Assembly (NCBI GenBank): GCA_900752975.1
Contig: CAADXH010000011.1
Span: forward strand, 1-17,143
DNA from: Bacilli bacterium
Lineage (GTDB): Bacteria > Bacillota_I > Bacilli_A > ML615J-28 > CAG-313
Direction: 5' to 3'
DNA length: 17,143 nt
Under the pieces are notes generated by a model. That model did no database searches and was not told the DNA's origin. It saw only the letters and a list, made by a program, of their open reading frames with translations. This document shows, piece by piece, positions 8,737-16,196 of the stretch. Each line of letters begins with the position of its first letter. The first letter of the stretch is position 1. The position numbers and the translations under genes were made by a program.

Positions 8737-10138
8737 TGAAAGAAAAGATATAAGTCAAATAGTAGGTGATTATAAGTACGGCTTTAAAACTGAAGTTGAA
8801 AATGTTTATGATACTGGTCATGGAATAAATGAAGATGTTGTTAGAAAAATATCACAAATGAAAAATGAACCAGACTGGATGTTGGACATTAGACTTAAAG
8901 CCTATCATAAATTTGCGAAAATGAATTGGCCAAAATTTGGTCCAAATCTTGATAGTATTAATTTTGATGAGTATATATATTATATTAAATCAAGTAAGAA
9001 AGTTGAAAAAGACTGGAATGAAGTGCCTAAAGCAATTAAAGATACATTCGATAAATTAGGTATAAGAGAAGCTGAACAAAAGTATCTAGCAGGCGTATCT
9101 ACGCAGTTTGAATCAGAAGTTGTATATCACAATACAATTAATGAATTAGAAAAATTAGGAGTATTATTCTGTGATACCGATACTGCCGTTAAAAAATATC
9201 CTGAAATAGTTAAAGAGTATTTCGCAAAAGTAGTACCTTATACTGATAATATGTTTGCTGCGCTAAACACAGCAGTATGGAGTGGTGGATCATTTATATA
9301 TGTTCCAAAAGGTGTAAAACTAGAAAAACCACTACAATCATATTTTAGAATCAACACCGAACTAATGGGACAATTTGAAAGAACTTTAATTATTGTAGAT
9401 GATGAGGCCAGTCTTCACTATGTTGAAGGATGTACTGCTCCTCAATATTCTGCTTACTCACTTCATGCGGCTGTAGTCGAAATATATGTAAAAGAAAAAG
9501 CATATTGTAGATATTCTACTGTTCAAAATTGGTCAAACAACATAATTAATCTTGTAACTAAGAGAGCTTTAGTAGAAAAAGAAGGACATATGGAATGGAT
9601 TGATGGTAACATTGGTTCTAATATTAATATGAAATATCCTGCTTGCATTTTAGTTGGTGAAAAAGCCAAAGGCACAACCGTATCAATAGCTTTTGCTGGT
9701 AGTGGTCAAATTCAAGATACAGGTGCTAAAATGATTCATCTTGCACCTAACACAACTAGTCAAATTATTTCTAAATCAATCTGTCGTGGTGGTGGTAAAG
9801 TTAATTACCGTGGTACGGTTAGACTTGCTAAAAATGCCGAAAACTCCAAATCACATGTAGAGTGTGATACCATTATTTTAGATGAAGCATCAACTAGTGA
9901 TACAGTTCCAACAAATATAGTTGAAAATGATACTTCATATATTGAACATGAAGCAACTGTTTCTAAAGTTAATGAAGAACAATTATTCTATTTAATGAGT
10001 AGAGGATTAACTGAAGCAGAAGCAACTGAAATGATAGTTATGGGTTTTATTGAACCTTTCGCAAAAGAACTTCCAATGGAATATGCGGTAGAACTTAATC
10101 AACTAATAAAACTAGAGATGAAAAATTCAATAGGATAA
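8729..10138 (+). CDS. sufB: Fe-S cluster assembly scaffold SufB
   Basis: Core scaffold of the SUF system; the cluster assembles at the SufB-SufD interface. The ATG at 8729 gives 469 residues, close to Bacillus SufB (about 465). The longer open frame upstream lies inside sufU and is not used. AAGGAG (8711-8716) is 12 nt upstream, somewhat far. The C-terminal region is strongly SufB-like: HVECD (Cys379), STSDT, EHEAT with H407-E408, and FYLMSRGLTEAEATEMIVMG. As in other Gram-positive SufB proteins, the position of E. coli Cys405 is not Cys. It overlaps sufU by 8 nt and ends the operon at a terminator. Confidence 0.97.
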   Translation: MNDERKDISQIVGDYKYGFKTEVENVYDTGHGINEDVVRKISQMKNEPDWMLDIRLKAYHKFAKMNWPKFGPNLDSINFDEYIYYIKSSKKVEKDWNEVPKAIKDTFDKLGIREAEQKYLAGVSTQFESEVVYHNTINELEKLGVLFCDTDTAVKKYPEIVKEYFAKVVPYTDNMFAALNTAVWSGGSFIYVPKGVKLEKPLQSYFRINTELMGQFERTLIIVDDEASLHYVEGCTAPQYSAYSLHAAVVEIYVKEKAYCRYSTVQNWSNNIINLVTKRALVEKEGHMEWIDGNIGSNINMKYPACILVGEKAKGTTVSIAFAGSGQIQDTGAKMIHLAPNTTSQIISKSICRGGGKVNYRGTVRLAKNAENSKSHVECDTIILDEASTSDTVPTNIVENDTSYIEHEATVSKVNEEQLFYLMSRGLTEAEATEMIVMGFIEPFAKELPMEYAVELNQLIKLEMKNSIG

Positions 10139-10140
10139 TA

Positions 10141-10175
10141 AAAAGGTGATTCAAATCGAATCACTTTTTATTTTC
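10141..10175 (+). terminator. Terminator of the suf operon
   Basis: A 12-bp stem with one G.U pair (10141-10152 with 10158-10169) and a 5-nt loop, followed by ATTTTCT. It begins 2 nt after the sufB stop. Confidence 0.88.
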
Positions 10176-10232
10176 TAACCAATTTAATAGTATAAATAAT
10201 TAGTTTTATTTAATAATATAAATGGTGATAAA

Positions 10233-11555
10233 ATGAATAAAAACAAATCAATATGGGAAGATACAATAACTCTTCCTTCCTTTAATTCTCTTAATAGTGA
10301 TATTGAAACCGATATTTTAGTTGTTGGTGGAGGTATTACTGGTATTCTTACAACGTACTATCTTAAACAAGCAGGATTTAATGTAGTGCTAGTTGAAAAA
10401 AATAAGATTGGAAGTGGTGCCACCAAAAATACAACTGCTGTGGTAACATCACTTCAAGATACACTATATCAAGATAGAGTCAAAAAATTAGGATATAAAA
10501 AAGCCAGACTATATTTAACAGCCTCAATGGACGCGATTCTGGAATACAAAAACTTAAGTAACAAATATAATTTTGATTATGAAGAAATACCTGCATATAT
10601 GTATACTTGCACAAATAGTGAAAAATTAATTCATGAACAAAATGTCCTAAAATCTCTAGAATTTGGCACGAAAATCACAGATAAAGTAAAACTACCCTTT
10701 GATATTCAAAATGCAATAATGTACCCTAAACAAGCCCAAATCAACGCCCTCAAACTAATTAGTGAATTATCTAAAGAACTTACCATTTATGAACATACAG
10801 AAATCAAAAAAATTACATCAAAGTATGCATATACTGATAAATTTAAAATAAAAGCTAATAGAATAATACTAGCTATTCACTTTCCATTTATTGATCATTT
10901 AGGTATGTACTATGCGAAAATGTACCAAACAAAATCCTATGTTATTGCGGCGAAGACAAAAACTAAGCTTGACGGCGCATACATTAGTGATGTGAGTGGT
11001 GGACTGTATTTTAGAAAATATCATGACTATATCTTAATAGGTGGTAATGACCGTAAAACAGGTGATAAGGGTGTAAGTTTTAAAAACATAAGACAGTTTA
11101 TTAAAAAGAATTATCCTGATGCTAATATAGAATATGAGTGGGTAAATCAAGACTGTATGACATTAGATGATATACCGTATATTGGACCATATAGTAATTT
11201 TTCTAAAAACACTTTTATCGCAACCGGGTTTAATCTTTGGGGAATGACTAATGCCATGATTGCAGCGAAAAATTTAACCAATCTAATGTTAAATAAAGAA
11301 ACTGAATATACAAAACTATTTAATCCGAATAGAGTAGTAATAAACAAACAACTATTTACAAATCTTGGTAGATATATGAAAAATCTTTTAACTATTTCAA
11401 ATAAGAGATGTACCCATCTAGGTAGTGCTCTTAAATGGAATGAAGAAGAAGGCGTATGGGAATGTCCATGCCATGGTTCAAAATATGAAAGTGATGGAAC
11501 GCTAATTAGTGAACCTGCAACAACAAATATGACAAACAAAAGCCCATCTATATAG
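10233..11555 (+). CDS. FAD-dependent oxidoreductase with C-terminal Rieske domain (YhfW-like)
   Basis: 440 residues. The N-terminal half is a DAO-type flavoprotein: a dinucleotide-binding strand ends in GGGITG (32-37), followed by VVLVEKNKIGSGAT, and the FAD-closing DDIPYIGP (about 311-318) and TGFNLWGMT (about 331-339) come late. The C-terminal part has a full Rieske [2Fe-2S] ligand set: C393-T-H395, 15 residues, then C411-P-C-H414, the canonical CxH...CxxH spacing. Bacillus YhfW has this architecture but is about 70 residues longer; the Rieske domain here stops soon after SEPATTN. The substrate is unknown. The last codons and stop lie in a terminator hairpin. A GGTGA ribosome site is at 10224-10228; I do not see a convincing promoter. 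Its position after suf may reflect a need for cluster supply. Confidence 0.88.
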   Translation: MNKNKSIWEDTITLPSFNSLNSDIETDILVVGGGITGILTTYYLKQAGFNVVLVEKNKIGSGATKNTTAVVTSLQDTLYQDRVKKLGYKKARLYLTASMDAILEYKNLSNKYNFDYEEIPAYMYTCTNSEKLIHEQNVLKSLEFGTKITDKVKLPFDIQNAIMYPKQAQINALKLISELSKELTIYEHTEIKKITSKYAYTDKFKIKANRIILAIHFPFIDHLGMYYAKMYQTKSYVIAAKTKTKLDGAYISDVSGGLYFRKYHDYILIGGNDRKTGDKGVSFKNIRQFIKKNYPDANIEYEWVNQDCMTLDDIPYIGPYSNFSKNTFIATGFNLWGMTNAMIAAKNLTNLMLNKETEYTKLFNPNRVVINKQLFTNLGRYMKNLLTISNKRCTHLGSALKWNEEEGVWECPCHGSKYESDGTLISEPATTNMTNKSPSI

Positions 11556-11565
11556 ATGGCTTTTT
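11538..11565 (+). terminator. Terminator overlapping the end of the Rieske flavoprotein gene
   Basis: A perfect 16-bp palindrome (11544-11559), extended by an A/T and G-C stem with one bulged C, ends in five T. The TAG stop at 11553-11555 and the codons before it form part of the hairpin. Confidence 0.8.
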
Positions 11566-11592
11566 AAACTTTTATTTTGATAAATAAAAATA

Positions 11593-11625
11593 AGTCAAAT
11601 TATTTTTAGTAAAATCATTTTGACT
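11593..11625. repeat. Imperfect inverted repeat upstream of the ATPase promoter
   Basis: Arms 11593-11607 and 11611-11625 match at 13 of 15 positions around a 3-nt centre. The repeat ends 7 bp before the -35 box at 11633. It may be a protein-binding operator or a weak hairpin; there is no GC core or T run to make it a terminator. Confidence 0.5.
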
Positions 11626-11632
11626 AAAAGTA

Positions 11633-11661
11633 TTGACAATTCTATTCTAATATTATATAAT
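11633..11661 (+). promoter_or_regulatory. Perfect-consensus promoter of the ATPase gene
   Basis: TTGACA (11633-11638), a 17-bp spacer and TATAAT (11656-11661), an exact sigma-A consensus. It is followed by an unusually strong ribosome site, AGGAGGAG (11671-11678), 6 nt before the ATG. Confidence 0.92.
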
Positions 11662-11684
11662 ATATGTAGTAGGAGGAGTTATAT

Positions 11685-13070
11685 ATGAAATTTATTGGAA
11701 GACAAGAAGAACTTAAAAGATTAAAGCATATCATTAATAAAGATTCACAAGAAAATGTTTTAATATATGGAAGGCGGAGAATTGGAAAAAGTTTTTTAAT
11801 TAAAAAAGCTTTAGAATCATATGAGGGAATTGTAATTAATTATCAATGTATGGAAAAAAATGTTGTTGACACACTCAGTGATTTAACTAGTATTATTAGA
11901 GAAAAATTTAATATTGAATATAATATAACATTTAGAAACTTTGAAGAAATTTTAGATTTTCTTTTTAAAAGTAATAAAAAAGTAGTACTAGTTCTCGATG
12001 AATATCCATATTTATTAAAAAAAATTGATGGAGTTAGTAGCATCATTCAAAATAAAATAGATACTTATAAATTTGATAGTAAACTAAAATTAATACTATC
12101 AGGTTCTCAAATTGATATAATGTTGAATATTATTAAGCACGACAGTCCATTATATGGAAGATTTTCAGAATTAATTCATTTAAAAGAACATGACTACTAT
12201 GAATCATCTTTGTACTATCCTAACTATAATAATGAAGAAAAATTATTACTTTATTCTGTATTTGGTGGTGAACCTATCTATAATTCTAAAATTGATCAAA
12301 CAAAGACACCAGATGAAAATATTATAGAGTTAATGGTGAAAGAAAATTCATATTGTGAGTTAATGATTAATAGTGTTTTAAAAACAGAATTAGGAAAAAT
12401 AGAATATGCAAATGATGTTATCTTTGCTATTGCTAGTGGCCTCAAAAAAAATAATGATATAGCGCAAAGAAGCCATGTAGAGTCTACATCTAAAATAGCT
12501 TATATCTTGGATGCACTTCAATCACTTGACTTAATAGAAAAAAAATTTCCAATAAATGATGAAAAAAATAAAAAGAAAACAATGTATTATATAAAAAGCA
12601 ATGCCTTAAAGTTTTATTATTGTTATATATTTAAAAATTATAATATGAGAAGTGTTGTAGAAATAAATGAGTTTTATGATACAATAATAAAACCAAAATT
12701 AAATGAAATATATATTCCAAAAATATTTGAAGATGTAACCAAGCAATATCTAATAAAACTTAATAAAGCCAAGAAACTAACACCTTCTTTTATGGAAATT
12801 GGTACCTACTGGTATGATGACAAACAAAATAAAGTAAATGGCCAATTTGATGTTGTAACTAACGATAGCAATGGTCATATATATTATGAAGTAAAATATA
12901 CTAATGCCAAAATAGATGATAGGGTTGTTAGAGAAGAAAAAGAACAACTACAAGCATTAAATTTGAAATATTACAAATTAGGATTTGTATCAAAAACAGG
13001 ATTTAATATAAGTAATCCTAATGATTATATTTTGATTAGTTTAAATGATATATATGGTGAGATGAGGTAA
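11685..13070 (+). CDS. AAA-type ATPase with DUF234/PD-(D/E)xK-like C-terminus
   Basis: 461 residues. The start MKFIGRQEEL is typical of the archaeal-type ATPase family; Walker A GRRRIGKS (29-36), Walker B VLVLDE ending D105-E106, and a sensor-like LSGS strand (about residues 138-141) follow. A winged-helix-like region (about 240-300) leads to a C-terminal domain with D389 and E402-V-K404, the D...ExK pattern of the PD-(D/E)xK fold found in DUF234 proteins. Biological role is unclear in the whole family; members are patchily distributed and often seem horizontally acquired. Base composition looks more AT-rich and Lys-rich than the suf and nifJ genes. It has its own consensus promoter and very strong ribosome site, and is followed after 5 nt by a four-TM protein gene. 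Confidence 0.85.
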   Translation: MKFIGRQEELKRLKHIINKDSQENVLIYGRRRIGKSFLIKKALESYEGIVINYQCMEKNVVDTLSDLTSIIREKFNIEYNITFRNFEEILDFLFKSNKKVVLVLDEYPYLLKKIDGVSSIIQNKIDTYKFDSKLKLILSGSQIDIMLNIIKHDSPLYGRFSELIHLKEHDYYESSLYYPNYNNEEKLLLYSVFGGEPIYNSKIDQTKTPDENIIELMVKENSYCELMINSVLKTELGKIEYANDVIFAIASGLKKNNDIAQRSHVESTSKIAYILDALQSLDLIEKKFPINDEKNKKKTMYYIKSNALKFYYCYIFKNYNMRSVVEINEFYDTIIKPKLNEIYIPKIFEDVTKQYLIKLNKAKKLTPSFMEIGTYWYDDKQNKVNGQFDVVTNDSNGHIYYEVKYTNAKIDDRVVREEKEQLQALNLKYYKLGFVSKTGFNISNPNDYILISLNDIYGEMR

Positions 13071-13075
13071 ATATA

Positions 13076-13465
13076 ATGAAAACTACATATGATAAGATTA
13101 GATGGGGTCTGCTAGCAGTAATATATATTTTATTTATAACCTGGGGGAAATCGAATATTCCTATAATAATAAACATTTTATTACTTTTGATATTATTAGT
13201 AATTAAATTCAATTGGTGTAAAAAACATAAAGTCCAAATAAAAAAGTATCTATGGTTATATATTCTAGAAGACATATGTTTAATTGCTACATTTATACTT
13301 TTATTTTTTACCATCAAAAAGCATGTTTACCCGGGGTTCACCAACGTGATATATTCAATTGCATTAGTATTGCCAATGCTTCCAGTAATAATAACAACAT
13401 ATTTAAATAGTAAGATAGAAGATGAAGAGAAAAATACAAAAGAGAAGATGATTAGTAAGAGCTAG
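13076..13465 (+). CDS. Small four-TM membrane protein, unknown function
   Basis: 129 residues with four hydrophobic helices (about 10-24, 28-45, 58-80 and 91-110) and a highly charged tail (IEDEEKNTKEK). GAGG at 13064-13067, inside the end of the ATPase gene, sits 8 nt before the ATG; the 5-nt gap and lack of a promoter make co-transcription with the ATPase near certain. I do not recognise the family. An open frame on the opposite strand over the same DNA is a shadow. The final codons are inside the shared terminator hairpin. Confidence 0.8.
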   Translation: MKTTYDKIRWGLLAVIYILFITWGKSNIPIIINILLLLILLVIKFNWCKKHKVQIKKYLWLYILEDICLIATFILLFFTIKKHVYPGFTNVIYSIALVLPMLPVIITTYLNSKIEDEEKNTKEKMISKS

Positions 13466-13479
13466 TTATCTTCTCTTTT
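13438..13479. terminator. Bidirectional terminator between convergent operons
   Basis: A 12-bp perfect stem (13438-13449 with 13468-13479) continues inward through 6 more pairs including G.U pairs to a loop at 13456-13461. On the minus strand it is followed by a T-rich run (complement of 13428-13440), so it can end both the ATPase operon and the ddl operon. It contains the stop codon of the four-TM gene. Confidence 0.75.
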
Positions 13480-13518
13480 ATAGATATTAGTTTAATAGAA
13501 TTAAAATATTTTATATAG

Positions 13519-14655
13519 TTATTTAGTCAGTTTTGTTCCTTTTCTACTTAAAACACTTGATGAAAAAACTTTAAGATATTGTTCATTTGCTTGCTTGGAT
13601 AGAATTGCTTGTTTTATCACAATATCAATTAGTTTAGGAAAACTAATGCCTGCTTTATCAAATAGATAGAAGGCAAAAGAGCCAGGTATTGTGTTAATTT
13701 CATTAATATATATATTGTTAGTAGTAACGTCTAATATGCAATCAATCCGCACAACACCTTTCATATCAAGAGCATAATATGCTTTAGTACAAATATCTTT
13801 AATATTTTGTTCCATTTCATCACTAATGATGGCGGGAATAATGCGGTTAGATGAATCATCTAATTTATCAATTCGCTCATACTTATCAGTAAAAGAAAGA
13901 ATGTCATCAATCTTTTTTACTTCCTCAATACAAGAGTATTTAATAGAGTTACCTTCCTTATATAGTGCTAGGTTATATTCTCTAAAGTCAGTTAATTTAG
14001 GCTCAATTAGAAGTCTTGAACCAAACTTCAACCCTTCTTCAACACCCTTTCGTAAAGAGTCTTCGTCAATAGCGGTAGTAATGCCAATGCTAGAACCAAG
14101 TCTAGCTGGCTTAATAATGACTGGGTAATTAATCTTCTCATTAATTTCTTGTAATGCTTTTGAATAACAAGTATCGCAAGTCATTTTAACAAAAGGTAAT
14201 GTTGGTATGTTTTCTGCTTGTAAAATTTGTTTGGTATAAATTTTATCTTGAGCAATACTAGAAGAAGTAAGACTTGAAGAAGTATATGGAGCGTTTAAAA
14301 GATCAAGAAAAGCACTTACAGTTCCATCTTCACTTCCATCACCATGCAATACAGGTATAAAAACATCAACTTCCTTTGGTTTTCTTTTTTTGTTAATTAC
14401 TTGGTAATATACTTTATCATTTTCTTGATATAAGTAAATTTTATTACATTTACTAAAATTATTTGTTTTATATGTAATAAGGTTTTGCAGTTCATTTCCC
14501 ACTAGCCATTCATTCTTTCGTGTAAGATAAAAGATAATGGGATTATACTTATCTTTGTTTAAGGCATGATATACTTGTAGGCCAGAAAGAATAGATATAT
14601 CATGTTCAACGGATTTTCCGCCAATAATAATTCCAATATTTAATTTGTTATTCAT
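13519..14655 (-). CDS. ddl: D-alanine--D-alanine (D-Ala-D-X) ligase, divergent
   Basis: ATP-grasp ligase joining D-Ala to a second D-residue for the peptidoglycan stem. 378 residues, at the long end of the family. Motifs: GGKSVEHDIS (12-21), HGDGSEDGT (104-112), IKPARLGSS (181-189) with ATP-site Lys182, VRID (302-305), and the metal and catalytic motif NEINTIPGS (318-326). The family's usual PGfT..S is PGSFAFYL here, and the specificity loop reads ILSFTDKY (252-259), where by eye the Tyr of E. coli DdlB (Tyr216) is not kept. D-Ala-D-Ala is the default guess, but D-Ser or D-Lac as second residue cannot be excluded. Last gene of the minus-strand operon, 2 nt after the Mur ligase stop. Confidence 0.88.
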   Translation of the reverse strand: MNNKLNIGIIIGGKSVEHDISILSGLQVYHALNKDKYNPIIFYLTRKNEWLVGNELQNLITYKTNNFSKCNKIYLYQENDKVYYQVINKKRKPKEVDVFIPVLHGDGSEDGTVSAFLDLLNAPYTSSSLTSSSIAQDKIYTKQILQAENIPTLPFVKMTCDTCYSKALQEINEKINYPVIIKPARLGSSIGITTAIDEDSLRKGVEEGLKFGSRLLIEPKLTDFREYNLALYKEGNSIKYSCIEEVKKIDDILSFTDKYERIDKLDDSSNRIIPAIISDEMEQNIKDICTKAYYALDMKGVVRIDCILDVTTNNIYINEINTIPGSFAFYLFDKAGISFPKLIDIVIKQAILSKQANEQYLKVFSSSVLSRKGTKLTK

Positions 14656-14657
14656 AG

Positions 14658-16196
14658 TTACCTTTCTAAGAAGTTATCGGGCAAATCATTTTCTATTAAC
14701 AGGTTAACTTCTTCATGTTTATATTTATTTTTAAAGTGATTAAATGCTTCTTTAAAGCTATCAAAAACATAATATGCTTGCTTATGCTCATCTAGAACTT
14801 GTCGATAGTAGAGTGACATTTTATTGTTAATAAGATATATATCATCAAAAGAATTAACTAAGTAATTGGCAATTTCATTATTAATTTTCTCACTCATTTT
14901 ACCGGTATCAACAATACCTGGAGTAATGATTACTCGAGGATGTGTGGTTAGTTTCATCACATCTATCGCATTTTTAAATCCATTAAGATTAGAATTGTAA
15001 CTATCATCATATATATGCACATTATCTATTCTATGATATTCTAATCGATGCGGTATTGGAGATAATTGTTTTATTTTTTGAGAAAATGCATCCATGGTAA
15101 TGGCAATATTATATTTCTTCAAAGCTTTAATTACGCCATAGGCAATAAGAATATTGTAGACATTATGAATTCCTAAAAGCTTAGTTTCAATTTTTATGCT
15201 ATTACTATTATCAACAAGAGTAAAAGTAAGATTATCCTTGGTTATTTCAATATCTTTGGCATATATATCATTAATGCTATCTATGCCTATATAACAAATA
15301 TCTCTAATGGTAATAATACGTTTATTACGAATCAAGTGATTATCACCATTTAAGACTAATGATTTATTAAATCCCATTGTTTTTGTAATCTCAAATTTAG
15401 CTTTCAAAACGTTGTCAATACTTTTAAAAGTTTCTAAGTGTTGTGGCCCAACAGCGGTGATACAGGCGATATGAGGATTCAAAAATTCTGTCATTTCTTC
15501 AATTTCACCTAAATGATTTGTGCCAAGTTCACAAATGAAAATTTCACTATTTGGTTTAATGCTCTCATTAATTGTTCTAGTAATTCCTAAAAGTGTGTTG
15601 TAAGATTTTGGAGTTGCAACCGTTAAATAATCATCTTTTAGAATGTGATTAATAATGTTCTTAGTTGTTGTTTTTCCATAACTTCCGGTAATCGCAATCT
15701 TAATTAAACTTTTATTATGGCAAAGCTTATTTTTGGCTTGTTTAATGTAATGTCGATTAATTATTTTCTCTATTGGATAGTTAAGATAATTGCAACAAAT
15801 AATTAACCACGGCATAAGTAGATTAAAAAAAATAAATAATGTGTAATGATTAAAAGTAATTAACATTAAAAACATTAAAAATACAAAATATGTGATAACT
15901 AATCGTATAATTCGTTTAGTAATTTTAAGCTTGACTATATGTTTTGGTGGTTTAATAATAACAATTAAACACAAAATAAGATTAACGATAGTAAGATATG
16001 GTGATGTAAGTAAACTAAATATTGTGACAATGTAAATCACCCACATTAGTTTGTTATTAACATAAAGTTTAGGTAATGATATAATGTATTTTTTAACGTC
16101 ATAATGATATTGTTGAAAAATATTTAGAGAATGATTTAATAATAAGATGTATAAAATAACTAAAGCCAAAATATTGAAAATTTCAAAAAACCACAT
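14658..16196 (-). CDS. Membrane-anchored MurF-like Mur ligase
   Basis: 512 residues. The C-terminal 345 or so are a Mur ligase closest to MurF: P-loop TGSYGKTTTKN (170-180), CELGTNHLGE (222-231), PQHLETF (251-257), AKFEI with the likely carbamylated Lys267, NGDN (283-286), LGIHNVYN (341-348), RLE (384-386) and DDSYNSN (397-403). MurF adds D-Ala-D-Ala to UDP-MurNAc-tripeptide in the cytoplasm. Here the soluble UDP-binding N-terminal domain is absent; residues 1-140 instead form about five membrane helices (roughly 4-20, 50-62, 67-82, 96-115, 119-136). TPGIVDTG (425-432) replaces the usual MurF 'lG.M.ELG'. It overlaps the upstream hydrolase stop by 1 nt (TAATG) and is followed by ddl. The fold is certain; the exact substrate is not, so I give no symbol. 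Confidence 0.88.
   Translation of the reverse strand: MWFFEIFNILALVILYILLLNHSLNIFQQYHYDVKKYIISLPKLYVNNKLMWVIYIVTIFSLLTSPYLTIVNLILCLIVIIKPPKHIVKLKITKRIIRLVITYFVFLMFLMLITFNHYTLFIFFNLLMPWLIICCNYLNYPIEKIINRHYIKQAKNKLCHNKSLIKIAITGSYGKTTTKNIINHILKDDYLTVATPKSYNTLLGITRTINESIKPNSEIFICELGTNHLGEIEEMTEFLNPHIACITAVGPQHLETFKSIDNVLKAKFEITKTMGFNKSLVLNGDNHLIRNKRIITIRDICYIGIDSINDIYAKDIEITKDNLTFTLVDNSNSIKIETKLLGIHNVYNILIAYGVIKALKKYNIAITMDAFSQKIKQLSPIPHRLEYHRIDNVHIYDDSYNSNLNGFKNAIDVMKLTTHPRVIITPGIVDTGKMSEKINNEIANYLVNSFDDIYLINNKMSLYYRQVLDEHKQAYYVFDSFKEAFNHFKNKYKHEEVNLLIENDLPDNFLER

Noticed and set aside
11147..11539. 130-codon open frame on the minus strand
   Set aside because: It is antisense to the Rieske domain of the flavoprotein; the plus-strand frame has the full set of cluster ligands at canonical spacing.
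13036..13317. Minus-strand open frame over the four-TM gene
   Set aside because: The plus-strand gene has a ribosome site, tight coupling to the ATPase and a coherent four-helix pattern; the opposite frame has none of these.
13826..14128. 100-codon plus-strand open frame within ddl
   Set aside because: It is antisense to conserved ATP-grasp motifs and has no promoter or ribosome site.
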